A DNA stretch of 64,000 nucleotides from Paraglaciecola mesophila. Its GTDB lineage: Bacteria > Pseudomonadota > Gammaproteobacteria > Enterobacterales > Alteromonadaceae. Both the position numbers and the translations under genes were made by a program. The stretch's first letter is position 1. Every line of letters starts with the position of its first letter. Location of the stretch: positions 62,001-126,000 of the forward strand of contig NZ_CP047656.1 in the NCBI RefSeq assembly GCF_009906955.1, in the 5' to 3' direction. The notes below the pieces were generated by a model that had not been told where the DNA came from, ran no database searches, and was given only the letters and a program-made list of their open reading frames with translations. Below are positions 12,039 through 21,841 of this stretch, in pieces.

Positions 12039-14339
12039 GTGCCAAGCACTATGGACGGAAGACTTTTCAGTTTTATTGCAGCAAGTATGTCGGCTGTCAT
12101 TTGGACCTCTCTTCCTGCGTTGGCCATTCTACCAATAATTTTAACCCTTGCCATACTGCTTTGGTGCTTCACAACGCATAATTCAACCTTAGCGACGATT
12201 AAATCTCTAGGCTGTTGTTCTTTGCTTGGTATTTTTTGGATGGCAAGTGTAGGGCATTGGCAACAAGCTTGGCAACTGCAAGAGAATGATTTTAAACAAG
12301 GTGTATGGGTAACTGGGGACGTAAAAAGTTTAATAGATGATGAAAATAGCACGCGGTTTAACCTGACTATCTTTAGCCTTGATAGTAGAGAACTGACGAG
12401 GGGTAAGCTTATTCGCGTTAGCTGGGCTAGACCCAAATGGCCGGTTAAACAAGGTCAACGGGTGCAGCTGTGGGTGAAGTTAAAACCACCCCATGGCTTA
12501 GCAAATCAAGGCGGTTTTCATTATCAGCAGTGGTTATTTAGTCAAGCTATCACAGCTACAGGTTATGTAAAAGCACATGAAAACAACGTGTTACTTACAA
12601 GTAAGGTCACACTGCGCCAGCGCCTCCTAGACGCCTTAATTGAACTAGAGTTACCAACAACGCCGTGGTTGGCCGCTCTTGCATTGGGACATCGCGGGCT
12701 ACTCACACCAGATGACTGGTCCCTTGTGCAGCGGACCGGTGTTGCCCACTTAATCGCGATTTCGGGTTTACATTTAGCGCTGGTTGCTAGCCTTTGCTAT
12801 CTGTTTATCGCCAGCGCGCTACTTTTTTGTTACCGAGTGTTAACCAAGACGCAAAATGCAAATTTCTACTTTATTAGCGTGCTTACTACGCTTTTCGCTA
12901 CACTGGGCTATGCCTATTTAGCGGGCTTAGGGTTACCTGCTTTAAGAGCTTGGCTAATGCTGGCGTTAACGGCTTGTTTATTGTTAAGTCGTATTCATTG
13001 GCGTTTCAAGCGAATTTTACTGATAAGTGTGGCTGCTTTTATTCTGTTATTCCCTCTTAGTCTATTTGGCCAAAGCTTTTGGCTCAGTTTTGGCGCTGTA
13101 TTAATTATCGGCTTCGTATTTTGGCGTTGGCCTGTACAACATCAGGAGTTTTCGATTAAAGGCTGGTTTGTTGGAATGTGCCGCTTGCAGTTGGCTTTAA
13201 GCCTGTTGATGTTGCCATTAGTGGCTTGGCAGTTTTCATTTATTTCTGTTGCCGCCCCTGTGATTAATTTGCTTGCGGTGCCCATTGTGACGTTGCTGAT
13301 TGTCCCTTTGTGTTTATTCGCAGTGATTATGATGTTGTTGTCGCTACCTTATTGGCCGCAGCTTATGATGCTTATCGATTGGGGGTTACAATTTTTGCTC
13401 GAAAGGTTAAGTGATATGGGGGCATGGCCTGGGGCTGCATATTCTATTCAATCGATACCCGCGTTTGTGTGGCTCTGTTTTAGCATCGCGACATTAGTAA
13501 TCTTGTTACCAAGAGGGTTAGTACCTCGCATATGGCCAGTGGTGTTTTGTCTTCCGTTATTGACTTATGCATTCACGCCAAATTCTCGAGCTTGGCAAAT
13601 TAATGTGCTTGATGTGGGGCAGGGGTTGTCTGCTGTTTTGATTAAGAATAATCATGCTTTAGTTTACGATGTGGGCGCTGCGTATCCTAGTGGCTTTAAT
13701 ATGGCCGATAGTGTGTTAATCCCGTTTTTACGCAGCAAAGGATTGAAGCAGGTTGACACACTTTTTATTAGCCACTTTGACAACGATCACAGTGGAAGTT
13801 TGCCAATGCTGCGCGAAAAGATAGTGATTAAACATGTTTACACCACAAATGACGTTTGTAGACAAGGCCAGCAACTAAGTTGGCAAGGGCTAACTATTTT
13901 GGTCCTATGGCCTGACGAGCCGCAATGGTACAATGATAACAATGGATCTTGTGTCCTGAAGATCACTGATGGAAACTACAGCTTGCTACTGCCGGGCGAT
14001 ATAGATGCAACAATCGAAGCAACACTCGTTGCAGGCTATGGCAGCGCGTTACAGTCCAATGTTGTCATTGCGCCCCATCATGGTAGCAACACCTCGTCGT
14101 CGTTGGAGTTTATACAAAAAGTGATGCCTCAACAGGTGATTTTTAGTCAGGGCTATATGAACCGTTGGGGATTTCCAAAAGAGGCCGTAGTTGAACGCTA
14201 CCAACAGGTTAGCCCCAAGATGTATCGGACCTCTGAGCACGGGCAAGTACAGATAACCGTTGATTCAGGTTCGGTTGACGTACATACATTTCGCCAAGAT
14301 ATCTACCCATATTGGTACGCAAATCAAACAATTGATTGA
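12039..14339 (+). CDS. comEC: ComEC/Rec2 family DNA uptake channel
   Basis: 766 residues. The N-terminal membrane pair and soluble DUF4131-like region (about 1-170) are followed by the polytopic competence domain (TGVAHLIAISGLHLAL at about 230-245, GLGLPALRAWLML further on). A C-terminal metallo-beta-lactamase-like domain has H-F-D-N-D-H at 579-584 and APHHGSNTSS. ComEC carries single-stranded DNA across the inner membrane during natural transformation. The start taken is GTG with AAAGGTG upstream; an ATG four codons later (12051) is equally possible. The order comEC-msbA-lpxK-ycaR-kdsB is that of E. coli ycaI-msbA-lpxK. No pilus genes are in the window, so competence itself cannot be judged. 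Confidence 0.92.
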   Translation: MPSTMDGRLFSFIAASMSAVIWTSLPALAILPIILTLAILLWCFTTHNSTLATIKSLGCCSLLGIFWMASVGHWQQAWQLQENDFKQGVWVTGDVKSLIDDENSTRFNLTIFSLDSRELTRGKLIRVSWARPKWPVKQGQRVQLWVKLKPPHGLANQGGFHYQQWLFSQAITATGYVKAHENNVLLTSKVTLRQRLLDALIELELPTTPWLAALALGHRGLLTPDDWSLVQRTGVAHLIAISGLHLALVASLCYLFIASALLFCYRVLTKTQNANFYFISVLTTLFATLGYAYLAGLGLPALRAWLMLALTACLLLSRIHWRFKRILLISVAAFILLFPLSLFGQSFWLSFGAVLIIGFVFWRWPVQHQEFSIKGWFVGMCRLQLALSLLMLPLVAWQFSFISVAAPVINLLAVPIVTLLIVPLCLFAVIMMLLSLPYWPQLMMLIDWGLQFLLERLSDMGAWPGAAYSIQSIPAFVWLCFSIATLVILLPRGLVPRIWPVVFCLPLLTYAFTPNSRAWQINVLDVGQGLSAVLIKNNHALVYDVGAAYPSGFNMADSVLIPFLRSKGLKQVDTLFISHFDNDHSGSLPMLREKIVIKHVYTTNDVCRQGQQLSWQGLTILVLWPDEPQWYNDNNGSCVLKITDGNYSLLLPGDIDATIEATLVAGYGSALQSNVVIAPHHGSNTSSSLEFIQKVMPQQVIFSQGYMNRWGFPKEAVVERYQQVSPKMYRTSEHGQVQITVDSGSVDVHTFRQDIYPYWYANQTID

Positions 14340-14363
14340 AAAGCGAACATTAAATAATTGATA

Positions 14364-14384
14364 GTTGGGGATTTTCACCCCAAC
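14364..14384. other. inverted repeat between comEC and msbA
   Basis: Perfect 7-bp arms GTTGGGG (14364-14370) and CCCCAAC (14378-14384) with a 7-nt loop. There is no T-run after it on either strand, so it is not a classic terminator. It could be a weak terminator for comEC or a structured part of the msbA leader, 50 bp before the msbA start. Confidence 0.4.
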
Positions 14385-14434
14385 AGTTACAATATCCCAG
14401 TGTAACCTTAACTAAGTCGAATTCTAACGCCTTC

Positions 14435-16192
14435 ATGACTCATACTTTACCGACACAAAATGTATTCAAACGCTTCGCCGTTTATCTTAAAGATTTCAAG
14501 CTCGCTTTCGGTGTAGCCATTATTGGCATGGTGGGATATTCGCTTATTGATGCGTATGTCATCTCTCTGCTACAACCCATTATCGACGGCAATGGAGGAA
14601 AATGGGATTACGATTATTTGCGCTTAGCTGCCTATTTCGTGATACCTGTATTCATTGCAAGGGGGATATTTAACTTCATGGGCACCTATACCTTGTCTTG
14701 GATATCAAGCCAGGTGGTAATGAAGATGCGTGAGCAATTATTTCATCAATACATGCATTTGCCAGTATCTTTCCACGATCATCATCCTTCTGGTCAGCTT
14801 ATTTCAAAGGTAATTTACGATACGGAACAAGTCGCAGGTGCTGCTGGCAAAGCATTTTTAACCCTAGTCAGAGAAGGGGCCTTGGTCTTTGGCTTGCTAT
14901 TTTGGATGTTCTATCATTCATGGCAATTGTCGTTGGTGTTTATTTTGATTGGACCGCTTGTGGCGATGATCGTATCGACTGTGAGCAAGCGCTTTCGGTT
15001 GGTGAGTAAAAATATTCAGAAAGCGATGGGAAATTTAACCTCATCAGCAGAGCAAATCATTAAAGGCCATAAAGTGGTGTTGATGTTTGGCGGCCAAGAT
15101 TTAGAAGCGTCACGTTTTGCCAAGAAGAATAATAATAATCGTCAGCAAAATATGAAATTGGTGATCGCACAAATCTTAAGCGTATCGTCGATTCAGGTGA
15201 TTGCCTCGGTCGCTCTTGCGGTTGTGCTGTATATCTCAAGTAAACCGAATTTCATCACCGATTTAACCCCAGGTACCTTTGTCACGGTAGTGGTCGCTAT
15301 GACCATGTTGCTTAAACCTCTTAAACAACTTACTACGGTAAACAGTGAGTTTCAAAAAGGCATGGCGGCGTGTGTGAGTATTTTTTCGGTATTAGACAAT
15401 GCCATTGAAAAAGACACTGGCAGTAAAGCGCTTGATAAAGCTGACGGAAAATTAGCGTTTAAAAACGTCACCTTTCATTATCCGAACAAAGAAGAAGCGG
15501 CGTTATCGGATATGTCTTTTACCGTTGAGCCAGGAAAAACCTTTGCGTTAGTTGGGCGCTCTGGTAGTGGTAAATCCACCATATCAAGCTTGTTAACACG
15601 CTTTTATGACCCTCAGCAGGGTTCAATTCTGCTGGATGATGTGCCTTTAGAGGAGTTTAAATTAAAGGATTTACGTCGCCAGTTTGCGCTAGTTTCTCAG
15701 CACGTCACTCTGTTTAACGACACCATTGCCAATAATATCGCTTATGGCTCTGAGGGGCGTGTGACACCTGAACAAGTATTAGCCGCCGCGAAAACGGCCC
15801 ATGCTATGGAGTTTATAGAGCAATTACCTAATGGTATGGAAACCCTAATCGGTGAAAATGGTTTGATGCTCTCTGGTGGGCAGCGTCAACGCTTGGCGAT
15901 CGCTCGAGCGGTGTTATTGGATGCTCCTGTACTCATTCTTGATGAAGCGACATCGGCACTTGATACTGAATCAGAGCGATTAATCCAGGATGCTCTAGAA
16001 ACCTTACAACAAGACCGTACGAGCATTGTTGTGGCCCACCGACTATCGACAATAGAAAGTGCAGATCAAATTTTAGTTATTGAAAAAGGCCGTATTTTAG
16101 AGCAAGGGAACCATGCGTCTTTGCTATCTAAAGATGGCGCATACGCCCAGTTGCATAAATTGCAATTTGGTGACGGGCAAACTGTCGCGTGA
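14435..16192 (+). CDS. msbA: lipid A export ABC transporter MsbA
   Basis: 585 residues, the same size as E. coli MsbA (582). An N-terminal six-helix exporter domain is followed by an ATPase domain with Walker A GRSGSGKS (374-381), signature LSGGQRQR (479-486), Walker B VLILDEATSALD and the H-loop VVAHRLSTI. As a homodimer it flips lipid A-core from the inner to the outer leaflet of the inner membrane. Its stop overlaps the lpxK GTG start (GTGA), so the two are translationally coupled; the msbA-lpxK pairing is the conserved lipid A arrangement and supports MsbA over other ABC exporters. Confidence 0.96.
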   Translation: MTHTLPTQNVFKRFAVYLKDFKLAFGVAIIGMVGYSLIDAYVISLLQPIIDGNGGKWDYDYLRLAAYFVIPVFIARGIFNFMGTYTLSWISSQVVMKMREQLFHQYMHLPVSFHDHHPSGQLISKVIYDTEQVAGAAGKAFLTLVREGALVFGLLFWMFYHSWQLSLVFILIGPLVAMIVSTVSKRFRLVSKNIQKAMGNLTSSAEQIIKGHKVVLMFGGQDLEASRFAKKNNNNRQQNMKLVIAQILSVSSIQVIASVALAVVLYISSKPNFITDLTPGTFVTVVVAMTMLLKPLKQLTTVNSEFQKGMAACVSIFSVLDNAIEKDTGSKALDKADGKLAFKNVTFHYPNKEEAALSDMSFTVEPGKTFALVGRSGSGKSTISSLLTRFYDPQQGSILLDDVPLEEFKLKDLRRQFALVSQHVTLFNDTIANNIAYGSEGRVTPEQVLAAAKTAHAMEFIEQLPNGMETLIGENGLMLSGGQRQRLAIARAVLLDAPVLILDEATSALDTESERLIQDALETLQQDRTSIVVAHRLSTIESADQILVIEKGRILEQGNHASLLSKDGAYAQLHKLQFGDGQTVA

Positions 16193-17172
16193 GATGGATA
16201 GAGCGCATCTGGTATCAGCGCCCGTGGTTTAAATGGCCGGGGATAATTGTATTGCTGCCTCTTACAGTTTTGTTTTGGGCACTTTCCACCCTTCGTCGAC
16301 TGGCTTTTTCTCTTGGCCTGAAAGCATCTGTCAAGCTATCAGCCCCTGTGATTATCGTGGGCAATATTAGCGTAGGCGGCAATGGTAAAACACCTCTTGT
16401 TGTGCACTTAGCTGATTTTTTACAAGCGAATGGTTATCGTCCAGGGGTACTAAGCAGAGGATATGGCGGCAATAGTGCGGTATACCCGTGTAGTGTCACA
16501 TCGGCAAGTCTACCAAGTGAAGTGGGGGACGAACCGGTGCTAATGCGACAACGCATTCATTGTCCTATGGTAGTTGACCCAGTTAGAGCACGAGGGGCCG
16601 AGCACCTAATCACCGAGCATCAATGTGATGTGATCATTTGTGATGACGGGCTGCAGCATTATGCGCTAAAAAGAGACATAGAAATCGTCGTAATGGACGG
16701 CAAGCGACGAACAGGAAATCATTTTTTGTTACCATCAGGCCCGTTACGTGAATCAGAAGCGCGCTTAAAAACAGTCGATTTTGTAGTCGTTAATGGAGAG
16801 CAGAGCAAAGAAGGCGAGTATCTTATGACCCTTACTCCAGGTGATTTGGTGAATCTCAAAAATCCAAAGCAACGTCTTGCTCTTGATGCGCTTGACTCGC
16901 CCGTTGTTGCTGCTGCTGGAATAGGTCACCCAGAGCGATTTTTTCGGTTATTGGGGCAATACCAAGTCGTTATGAAGAACTGCTTAAGTTTTGTCGATCA
17001 TCACGCGTTTCAAGCCAGTGACCTTCCAAATGAGCGGGTTTTAATGACCGAAAAAGACGCGGTCAAATGCCGAGAATTCGCTCATGATGATTGGTGGTAT
17101 TTACCCGTAGATGCCAAAATTGAAAACGAGTTTGAACAACAATTATTAACGAAATTACGCAACGTAAAGTAA
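16189..17172 (+). CDS. lpxK: tetraacyldisaccharide 4'-kinase LpxK
   Basis: 327 residues, matching E. coli LpxK (328). An N-terminal membrane-associated helix (about 15-35) precedes the P-loop variant GGNGKTP at 63-69 and the conserved CDVIICDDGLQHYAL segment. It phosphorylates the 4' position of the lipid A disaccharide at the inner face of the inner membrane. The GTG start overlaps the msbA stop by 4 bp. A Trm112-like gene follows after 12 bp. Confidence 0.96.
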   Translation: MRWIERIWYQRPWFKWPGIIVLLPLTVLFWALSTLRRLAFSLGLKASVKLSAPVIIVGNISVGGNGKTPLVVHLADFLQANGYRPGVLSRGYGGNSAVYPCSVTSASLPSEVGDEPVLMRQRIHCPMVVDPVRARGAEHLITEHQCDVIICDDGLQHYALKRDIEIVVMDGKRRTGNHFLLPSGPLRESEARLKTVDFVVVNGEQSKEGEYLMTLTPGDLVNLKNPKQRLALDALDSPVVAAAGIGHPERFFRLLGQYQVVMKNCLSFVDHHAFQASDLPNERVLMTEKDAVKCREFAHDDWWYLPVDAKIENEFEQQLLTKLRNVK

Positions 17173-17184
17173 AGTGAGATTAAC

Positions 17185-17388
17185 ATGGCGTTTGATAAAA
17201 AATTGCTCGAAATAGTAGCTTGTCCTGTGTGTAAAGGGCCGCTGATTTTAAATAAAGATGCCGATGGTAACGAACGCCTAGTGTGTCGCCTAGATCGTTT
17301 AGCTTATCCAATTGAACAAAATATTCCTGTGCTACTAGAAGCAGAAGCACAGGCGCTATCAAGTGAAGAATTAGAAAAAATCACATAG
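17185..17388 (+). CDS. ycaR: Trm112/YcaR family zinc-ribbon-like protein
   Basis: 67 residues with CPVC at 13-16, a further Cys at 34, and the end motif [11 protein letters not shown], as in the E. coli YcaR/UPF0434 family. Eukaryotic Trm112 activates several methyltransferases; the bacterial partner is not established. Its place between lpxK and kdsB is conserved in gammaproteobacteria. kdsB begins 12 bp after the stop. Confidence 0.9.
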   Translation: MAFDKKLLEIVACPVCKGPLILNKDADGNERLVCRLDRLAYPIEQNIPVLLEAEAQALSSEELEKIT

Positions 17389-17400
17389 AAAGGTTGCTAC

Positions 17401-18162
17401 ATGAACTTTAACGTTATTATTCCTGCGCGTTATGCATCCAGCCGATTTCCGGGCAAGCCACTTGTTGAGATCAACGGAAAGCCTATGGTGCAACATGTTT
17501 ATCAACGAGCCATTGAGTCGGGAGCATCAAACGTTATCGTAGCCACTGATGACGCCCGCATAGCCAAGGTAGTAAGTGATTTTGGTGGGCGGTATTGCAT
17601 GACTGGAGCCCACCATGAATCAGGTACAGAGCGATTAGCTGAAGTGGTGGAGATGCAAGACATGTTAGCCCAAGAAATTGTGGTCAATGTGCAAGGTGAC
17701 GAGCCCTTTATTCCCGCTGAAAATATACAACAAGTAGCGGAAAATTTACATCACCACCAACAAGCTGAGATGGCGACGTTAGCGGTAAAAATTGTAGACG
17801 TAGAAGAGGCGTTTAACCCCAATGCCGTTAAAGTAGTATTGGATAAACAAGGCTACGCCATGTATTTCACTCGAGCGACTATACCTTATGACAGAGCTCG
17901 CTTTTTAGACGAGGATATCATTGACGAAATTGGCGATTACTATCTTCGTCACGTGGGGATTTATGCTTATCGCGCTGGTTTTATCAAGCAGTATGTGAAC
18001 ATGTCTCCCTCAGGGCTAGAGCAAATTGAATCCTTAGAGCAGTTGAGGGTGTTGTGGCATGGTGAAAAAATTCATGTGGATATCGCCCGCAAGACTCCCC
18101 CCGCAGGGATTGATACGCCGGAAGACTTGAAACGGATTTTGGCTGACCCAAGTCTTCAGTAG
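17401..18162 (+). CDS. kdsB: 3-deoxy-manno-octulosonate cytidylyltransferase (CMP-Kdo synthetase)
   Basis: 253 residues, near the usual ~248. The N-terminal nucleotide-binding motif [16 protein letters not shown] is followed by [14 protein letters not shown] and the Kdo-binding YRHxGIYAY-like segment ([14 protein letters not shown]). It activates Kdo with CTP for addition to lipid A. ATG with an AAAGG site 8-9 bp upstream. It ends the lipid A/Kdo unit. Confidence 0.96.
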   Translation: MNFNVIIPARYASSRFPGKPLVEINGKPMVQHVYQRAIESGASNVIVATDDARIAKVVSDFGGRYCMTGAHHESGTERLAEVVEMQDMLAQEIVVNVQGDEPFIPAENIQQVAENLHHHQQAEMATLAVKIVDVEEAFNPNAVKVVLDKQGYAMYFTRATIPYDRARFLDEDIIDEIGDYYLRHVGIYAYRAGFIKQYVNMSPSGLEQIESLEQLRVLWHGEKIHVDIARKTPPAGIDTPEDLKRILADPSLQ

Positions 18163-18213
18163 TAAAGCGAACGCGATACGTTGTTCGCCTCTATCAGATA
18201 CAGGAGAGCAATT

Positions 18214-18876
18214 ATGATTAACGTCGTTATCACCGGTGCAAATCGTGGAATTGGACTTGAGTTTGTTAAACATTATTTAGCCCAAGGGCACCAGGTATTT
18301 GCATTGTGTAGAAATACCTCTGATACGTTGACCGCAAGCGGAGCTCAGGTAATTGACAAGGTTGATGTGGGTAATCCTCATTCGCTGCCGTTAGCCCTTG
18401 AAAGGCTCAACGGGGTGAAAATCGATCTGCTGATTAACAACGCAGGTGTGTTGGCAAATGAATCTATAGATGATTAGTCGCCTAACACCATTGAACAACA
18501 ATTTTTGGTTAATGCGATGGGCCCCCTTTTAGTGACTCAATTACTCAAAGATCAGCTTGTTGCCGGTAGCAAAGTCGCTTTGATCACCAGCCGAATGGGC
18601 TCTATGACTGATAATACGTCAGGTGGATACTACGGCTATCGTATGTCTAAAGCCGCACTTAATATGGCTGGCGTGTCTCTTGCTCACGACCTTAAACCAG
18701 CCGGTATTGCTGTAGGGTTATTTCACCCTGGCTATGTGCAAACAGAAATGGTTAATTACGGTGGTGACGTATCAGCTCAAGAGGCTAGTGCTCGAATAAT
18801 TCAACGCATCAACCAGCTAACGCTCGCCGACAGCGGCTCTTTTTATCACGCCAATGGTGAAATACTCCCTTGGTAA
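18214..18876 (+). pseudogene. short-chain dehydrogenase/reductase interrupted by an in-frame TAG
   Basis: From the ATG at 18214 (AGGAGAG site 6-7 bp upstream) one frame reads a full SDR of about 220 codons, except for TAG at 18475-18477 (codon 88). The part before it holds the cofactor motif TGANRGIG (7-14), the DVGN-type strand and NNAG. The part after it, in the same frame with no indel, holds NAMGPLLVTQLL, a Ser-containing strand (ALITSRMGSM), the catalytic YGYRMSK and FHPGYVQTEM. A single base change thus separates it from an intact gene. Alternatives are a sequencing error, or two peptides (the second restarting at GTT/ATG near 18505-18517, with no clear ribosome site). The substrate is unknown; the nearest relatives are small carbonyl reductase-like SDRs. 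Confidence 0.85.
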
Positions 18877-18905
18877 GCATTCATTACGTGTCATAGGAAA
18901 CGTTT

Positions 18906-19904
18906 ATGGTACCAAGTACGCTTAAAAAAATTCACTTGGGGGTATTTCCGACGCCCATTCATAAACTATCCCGCTTGTCTGCCTATTTAGGTGGCCCACA
19001 GATTTATATCAAGCGCGATGATCTAACCGGGTTAGCTTTAGGTGGTAATAAAACACGGAAACTTGAATACTTACTGGCCGACGCGTTAGGAAATGATAGC
19101 GATTGCATTATTACCGCTGGCGCTGCGCAATCAAACCACTGTCGACAAACTGCAGCGGCCTGTGCAACGCTGGGGCTAGAATGCCATTTAGTACTTGGGG
19201 GCCAAGCACCGAATGTGGCAAATGGTAATCTACTGCTTGATCAGCTCTTTGGTGCACATATTCACTGGAGCGGAGAGAATAGAAAAGGTGAAGACATTCC
19301 TAACATTGTGGCTACGTTACGCGAGCAGGGCCGAAATCCATATGTTGTGCCCTATGGCGGTTCTAATGCTATTGGTGCGTTGGGCTTCATCAACGCGTTT
19401 TATGAGCTAAACACACAGTGTAAGGATACCGCAATGCCATCTGAATTCTCCGATATTGTATTTGCCTCTAGCTCTGGTGCGACCCATTGTGGCTTAGTGT
19501 TAGGTAAAGAGATGTGCAGCGCAAGCAGTCGAATAATTGGCATTAATATTGATAAAAACGAGCAGGGTAAGGATGGTTACAAGTCGCAGTTACATACCTT
19601 AATAAAAGACACAGCGGATACCCTGTCGCTGGATTACCCCACTGATATTGATGAGATTCAATTGAAGGATGAATACATAGGGGCTGGCTATGGCGTAGTC
19701 GGCGAGTTAGAGCGAGAAGCTATCGCGTTATGCGCGCAACTTGAAGGTATTTTACTCGATCCTGTGTATACAGGGCGTGCTATGGGTGGGTTAATTGATA
19801 TGATACGCAAAGAGCACTTTTGCGCTGAAAGCAATATACTATTTTGGCATACGGGTGGTGCGCCAGCACTCTTTTCCTATGCTGAGGTGTTGCAATCAAG
19901 ATGA
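18906..19904 (+). CDS. dcyD: D-cysteine desulfhydrase / ACC deaminase family, PLP enzyme
   Basis: 332 residues, the usual length for the family. IKRDDLTGLALGGNKTRKLE includes the PLP-binding Lys (GGNK, Lys49), and AAQSNHCRQTAAAC and SSGATHCGL contact the cofactor phosphate. Members of this branch convert D-cysteine to pyruvate, ammonia and sulfide; the ACC deaminase branch looks similar, so the substrate is inferred from overall resemblance to E. coli DcyD. ATG with AGGAAA upstream. It lies 29 bp after the broken SDR gene on the same strand. Confidence 0.85.
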   Translation: MVPSTLKKIHLGVFPTPIHKLSRLSAYLGGPQIYIKRDDLTGLALGGNKTRKLEYLLADALGNDSDCIITAGAAQSNHCRQTAAACATLGLECHLVLGGQAPNVANGNLLLDQLFGAHIHWSGENRKGEDIPNIVATLREQGRNPYVVPYGGSNAIGALGFINAFYELNTQCKDTAMPSEFSDIVFASSSGATHCGLVLGKEMCSASSRIIGINIDKNEQGKDGYKSQLHTLIKDTADTLSLDYPTDIDEIQLKDEYIGAGYGVVGELEREAIALCAQLEGILLDPVYTGRAMGGLIDMIRKEHFCAESNILFWHTGGAPALFSYAEVLQSR

Positions 19905-19960
19905 ACGTTTTTTAATCAATTAATGCGATGTAATCTGGTTTGGCTCCGTTTTATCGTCCA

Positions 19961-19981
19961 ACTGCACAATATGTGTGCAGT
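19961..19981. repeat. short inverted repeat upstream of the GGDEF-like gene
   Basis: Perfect 8-bp arms ACTGCACA (19961-19968) and TGTGCAGT (19974-19981) around 5 nt. No T-run follows, so it is more like an operator or a weak hairpin than a terminator. It lies about 80 bp before the start of the downstream gene. Confidence 0.35.
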
Positions 19982-20062
19982 TCTGGGCATTTAGTGCTGG
20001 ATAAAATTTTTCTGACGCACTATGGTTTATCTCCTTCTTTAGTATAAGAGTGTGGTGATGTT

Positions 20063-21841
20063 GTGAAAGCGTTGTTGGCGGTAAACGTCTTGTTTTGGCT
20101 GTGTGCGTCCTACGCTTATGCTGATCATAATGAAGAGGTAGAGCGATTTATTATCGCTGGACAAACGGCAACCTACGATTGTCCTAAAAGTGATATCACA
20201 CCAGCACTCGATCGCTACTTAGCCAACCAAGATTTAGCCAAAGAGCAAAAAGATCGACTTAGCCTAATTAAATCACACTCTTTGATTTGTGTTGGCCAAT
20301 ATCACCATGCCCAAGATATTCTTGATACATTACTTAATGACGATAGCATTAATAAAGACAGTGCTTTGTATGCTGGGGCTGTTTATCAAGCGGGCTTTAT
20401 TCTTGATGTGCAAGAAAACCCCAAACGTTGCGAATATTACGCTGAAGCACAGGACCTAGCACGAGACCGTTATTCAGATATTTATTTAAGTGCACAACTA
20501 GGTTTAATTACCGTGTGTAACCAAGATACCACTGATATATCGGTTAAATTAGGCAAATTGTATGCGTTGTTAGAGCGATTTGTAGAAATAGATGATGTGG
20601 CTGCTATTGCTCATATTCACAATAACATCGGTTTATTGTATGGCAGCATTGGGCAAAATGAGTTAGCCGCCGAGCAGTATTTAAAGTCCTACTACATGGG
20701 GCTAGAGGTTTACACAACGAGTAATCAACTGGCAACTCTGATTAGTGCAGTCAGTGCGAATATGGCCAGTGGCGATTTTGTGGCGGCAAAACAAAACATA
20801 GAAATATTTAGACAAGCAAACGTAGAGGTAAATACGCCATTGACCAACGCTTGGCTGCACTACGCTGAGAGCCGGTACTATTTTCGCTTGGAAGAATATG
20901 AAAATTTGCGCAATAGCTTACTTAAATTGCATTTTTACCTGCCTAAAGTCAGCAGTACTATTATCCATCGTAATGCCAAATTATATGCCATCGCGCTCTG
21001 TATACATGATGATGATGCACCCTGTGTCAATGCGTTTTTAACCCAACAAGAACAAATGAGCGAATCAGAGCATAAGCGCTTTTTGGCTAAGCGCGATTAC
21101 CTTTGGGTCATGAGCCAAGCCTATTTCTACACCAAGAATATTGAAAAGGCTGAGAAGACATTTAGGTTGTATGCCAAATTAAGCACGCAACAAATCTTGG
21201 ATCAGCAGCGCTCAGGTAGAGTATTGGGCGTAGCAAACTTACATGGTCAGATTACCTCTCTTGAGAACGAGCTATTAGAGCAAGAGTCGCAAAAATATCG
21301 TTCTATCGTGATGTTAACGCTAGGGTTTATTTTATTACTTGCTGGGGTTTACTTCTTTGTCGTTAAGCGCTACATCAGGCGCGTTAGCACGGACCCATTA
21401 ACGGGTTTGCTTAATGAAAGAGCGGTCATTGCATTGATACGTCGTTTGCCCCAAGCCCATAGTAGTCGAACAAATGCTTTAGCCTTAATTGAAATTAGTC
21501 ATATCCGACGAATAACAGCTAAATACGGACACATAGCAGCAGAGCGTGCACTGCAATCAGCGTCGGTGAGTTTGCGCAAAGTCACCAGAGAGGAAGATAT
21601 TATTGGACGTTTGGGTAACGACCAATTTGTAGTGTGTTTGCGTAATATTGATGAATCCTTGGCGCTAGAATCATTCGAGCGCGTGCAAAACGCACTGGAT
21701 GATTCCCACTTTATGACCAAAGCTGGCCAACAAGAAAATATAGAAAGCCAGCTCAGTGTTTATTTATCCGTTGAGGGGCTGTCTGATATTGATGATGTGC
21801 TAGCAGATATGCGCGGTTCGTTTCCTAACGAGGAAGCGTAA
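20063..21841 (+). CDS. periplasmic TPR-like sensor protein with degenerate GGDEF domain
   Basis: 592 residues. A signal peptide (about 1-20, ending AYADH) is followed by a helical, TPR-like periplasmic region (about 25-400), one membrane span (about 414-434) and a cytoplasmic GGDEF-type domain (DPLTG at 444-448). The active-site motif is GNDQF (518-522) instead of GGDEF, and the usual first metal-binding DxDHF strand reads IEISHI. The catalytic acidic residue is therefore replaced, and cyclase activity is unlikely; the domain may bind GTP or act through partners (inference). Start is GTG with a poor ribosome site. The GNAT gene starts directly after the stop codon, with its ribosome site inside this gene, so the two are translationally coupled. 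Confidence 0.8.
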   Translation: MKALLAVNVLFWLCASYAYADHNEEVERFIIAGQTATYDCPKSDITPALDRYLANQDLAKEQKDRLSLIKSHSLICVGQYHHAQDILDTLLNDDSINKDSALYAGAVYQAGFILDVQENPKRCEYYAEAQDLARDRYSDIYLSAQLGLITVCNQDTTDISVKLGKLYALLERFVEIDDVAAIAHIHNNIGLLYGSIGQNELAAEQYLKSYYMGLEVYTTSNQLATLISAVSANMASGDFVAAKQNIEIFRQANVEVNTPLTNAWLHYAESRYYFRLEEYENLRNSLLKLHFYLPKVSSTIIHRNAKLYAIALCIHDDDAPCVNAFLTQQEQMSESEHKRFLAKRDYLWVMSQAYFYTKNIEKAEKTFRLYAKLSTQQILDQQRSGRVLGVANLHGQITSLENELLEQESQKYRSIVMLTLGFILLLAGVYFFVVKRYIRRVSTDPLTGLLNERAVIALIRRLPQAHSSRTNALALIEISHIRRITAKYGHIAAERALQSASVSLRKVTREEDIIGRLGNDQFVVCLRNIDESLALESFERVQNALDDSHFMTKAGQQENIESQLSVYLSVEGLSDIDDVLADMRGSFPNEEA

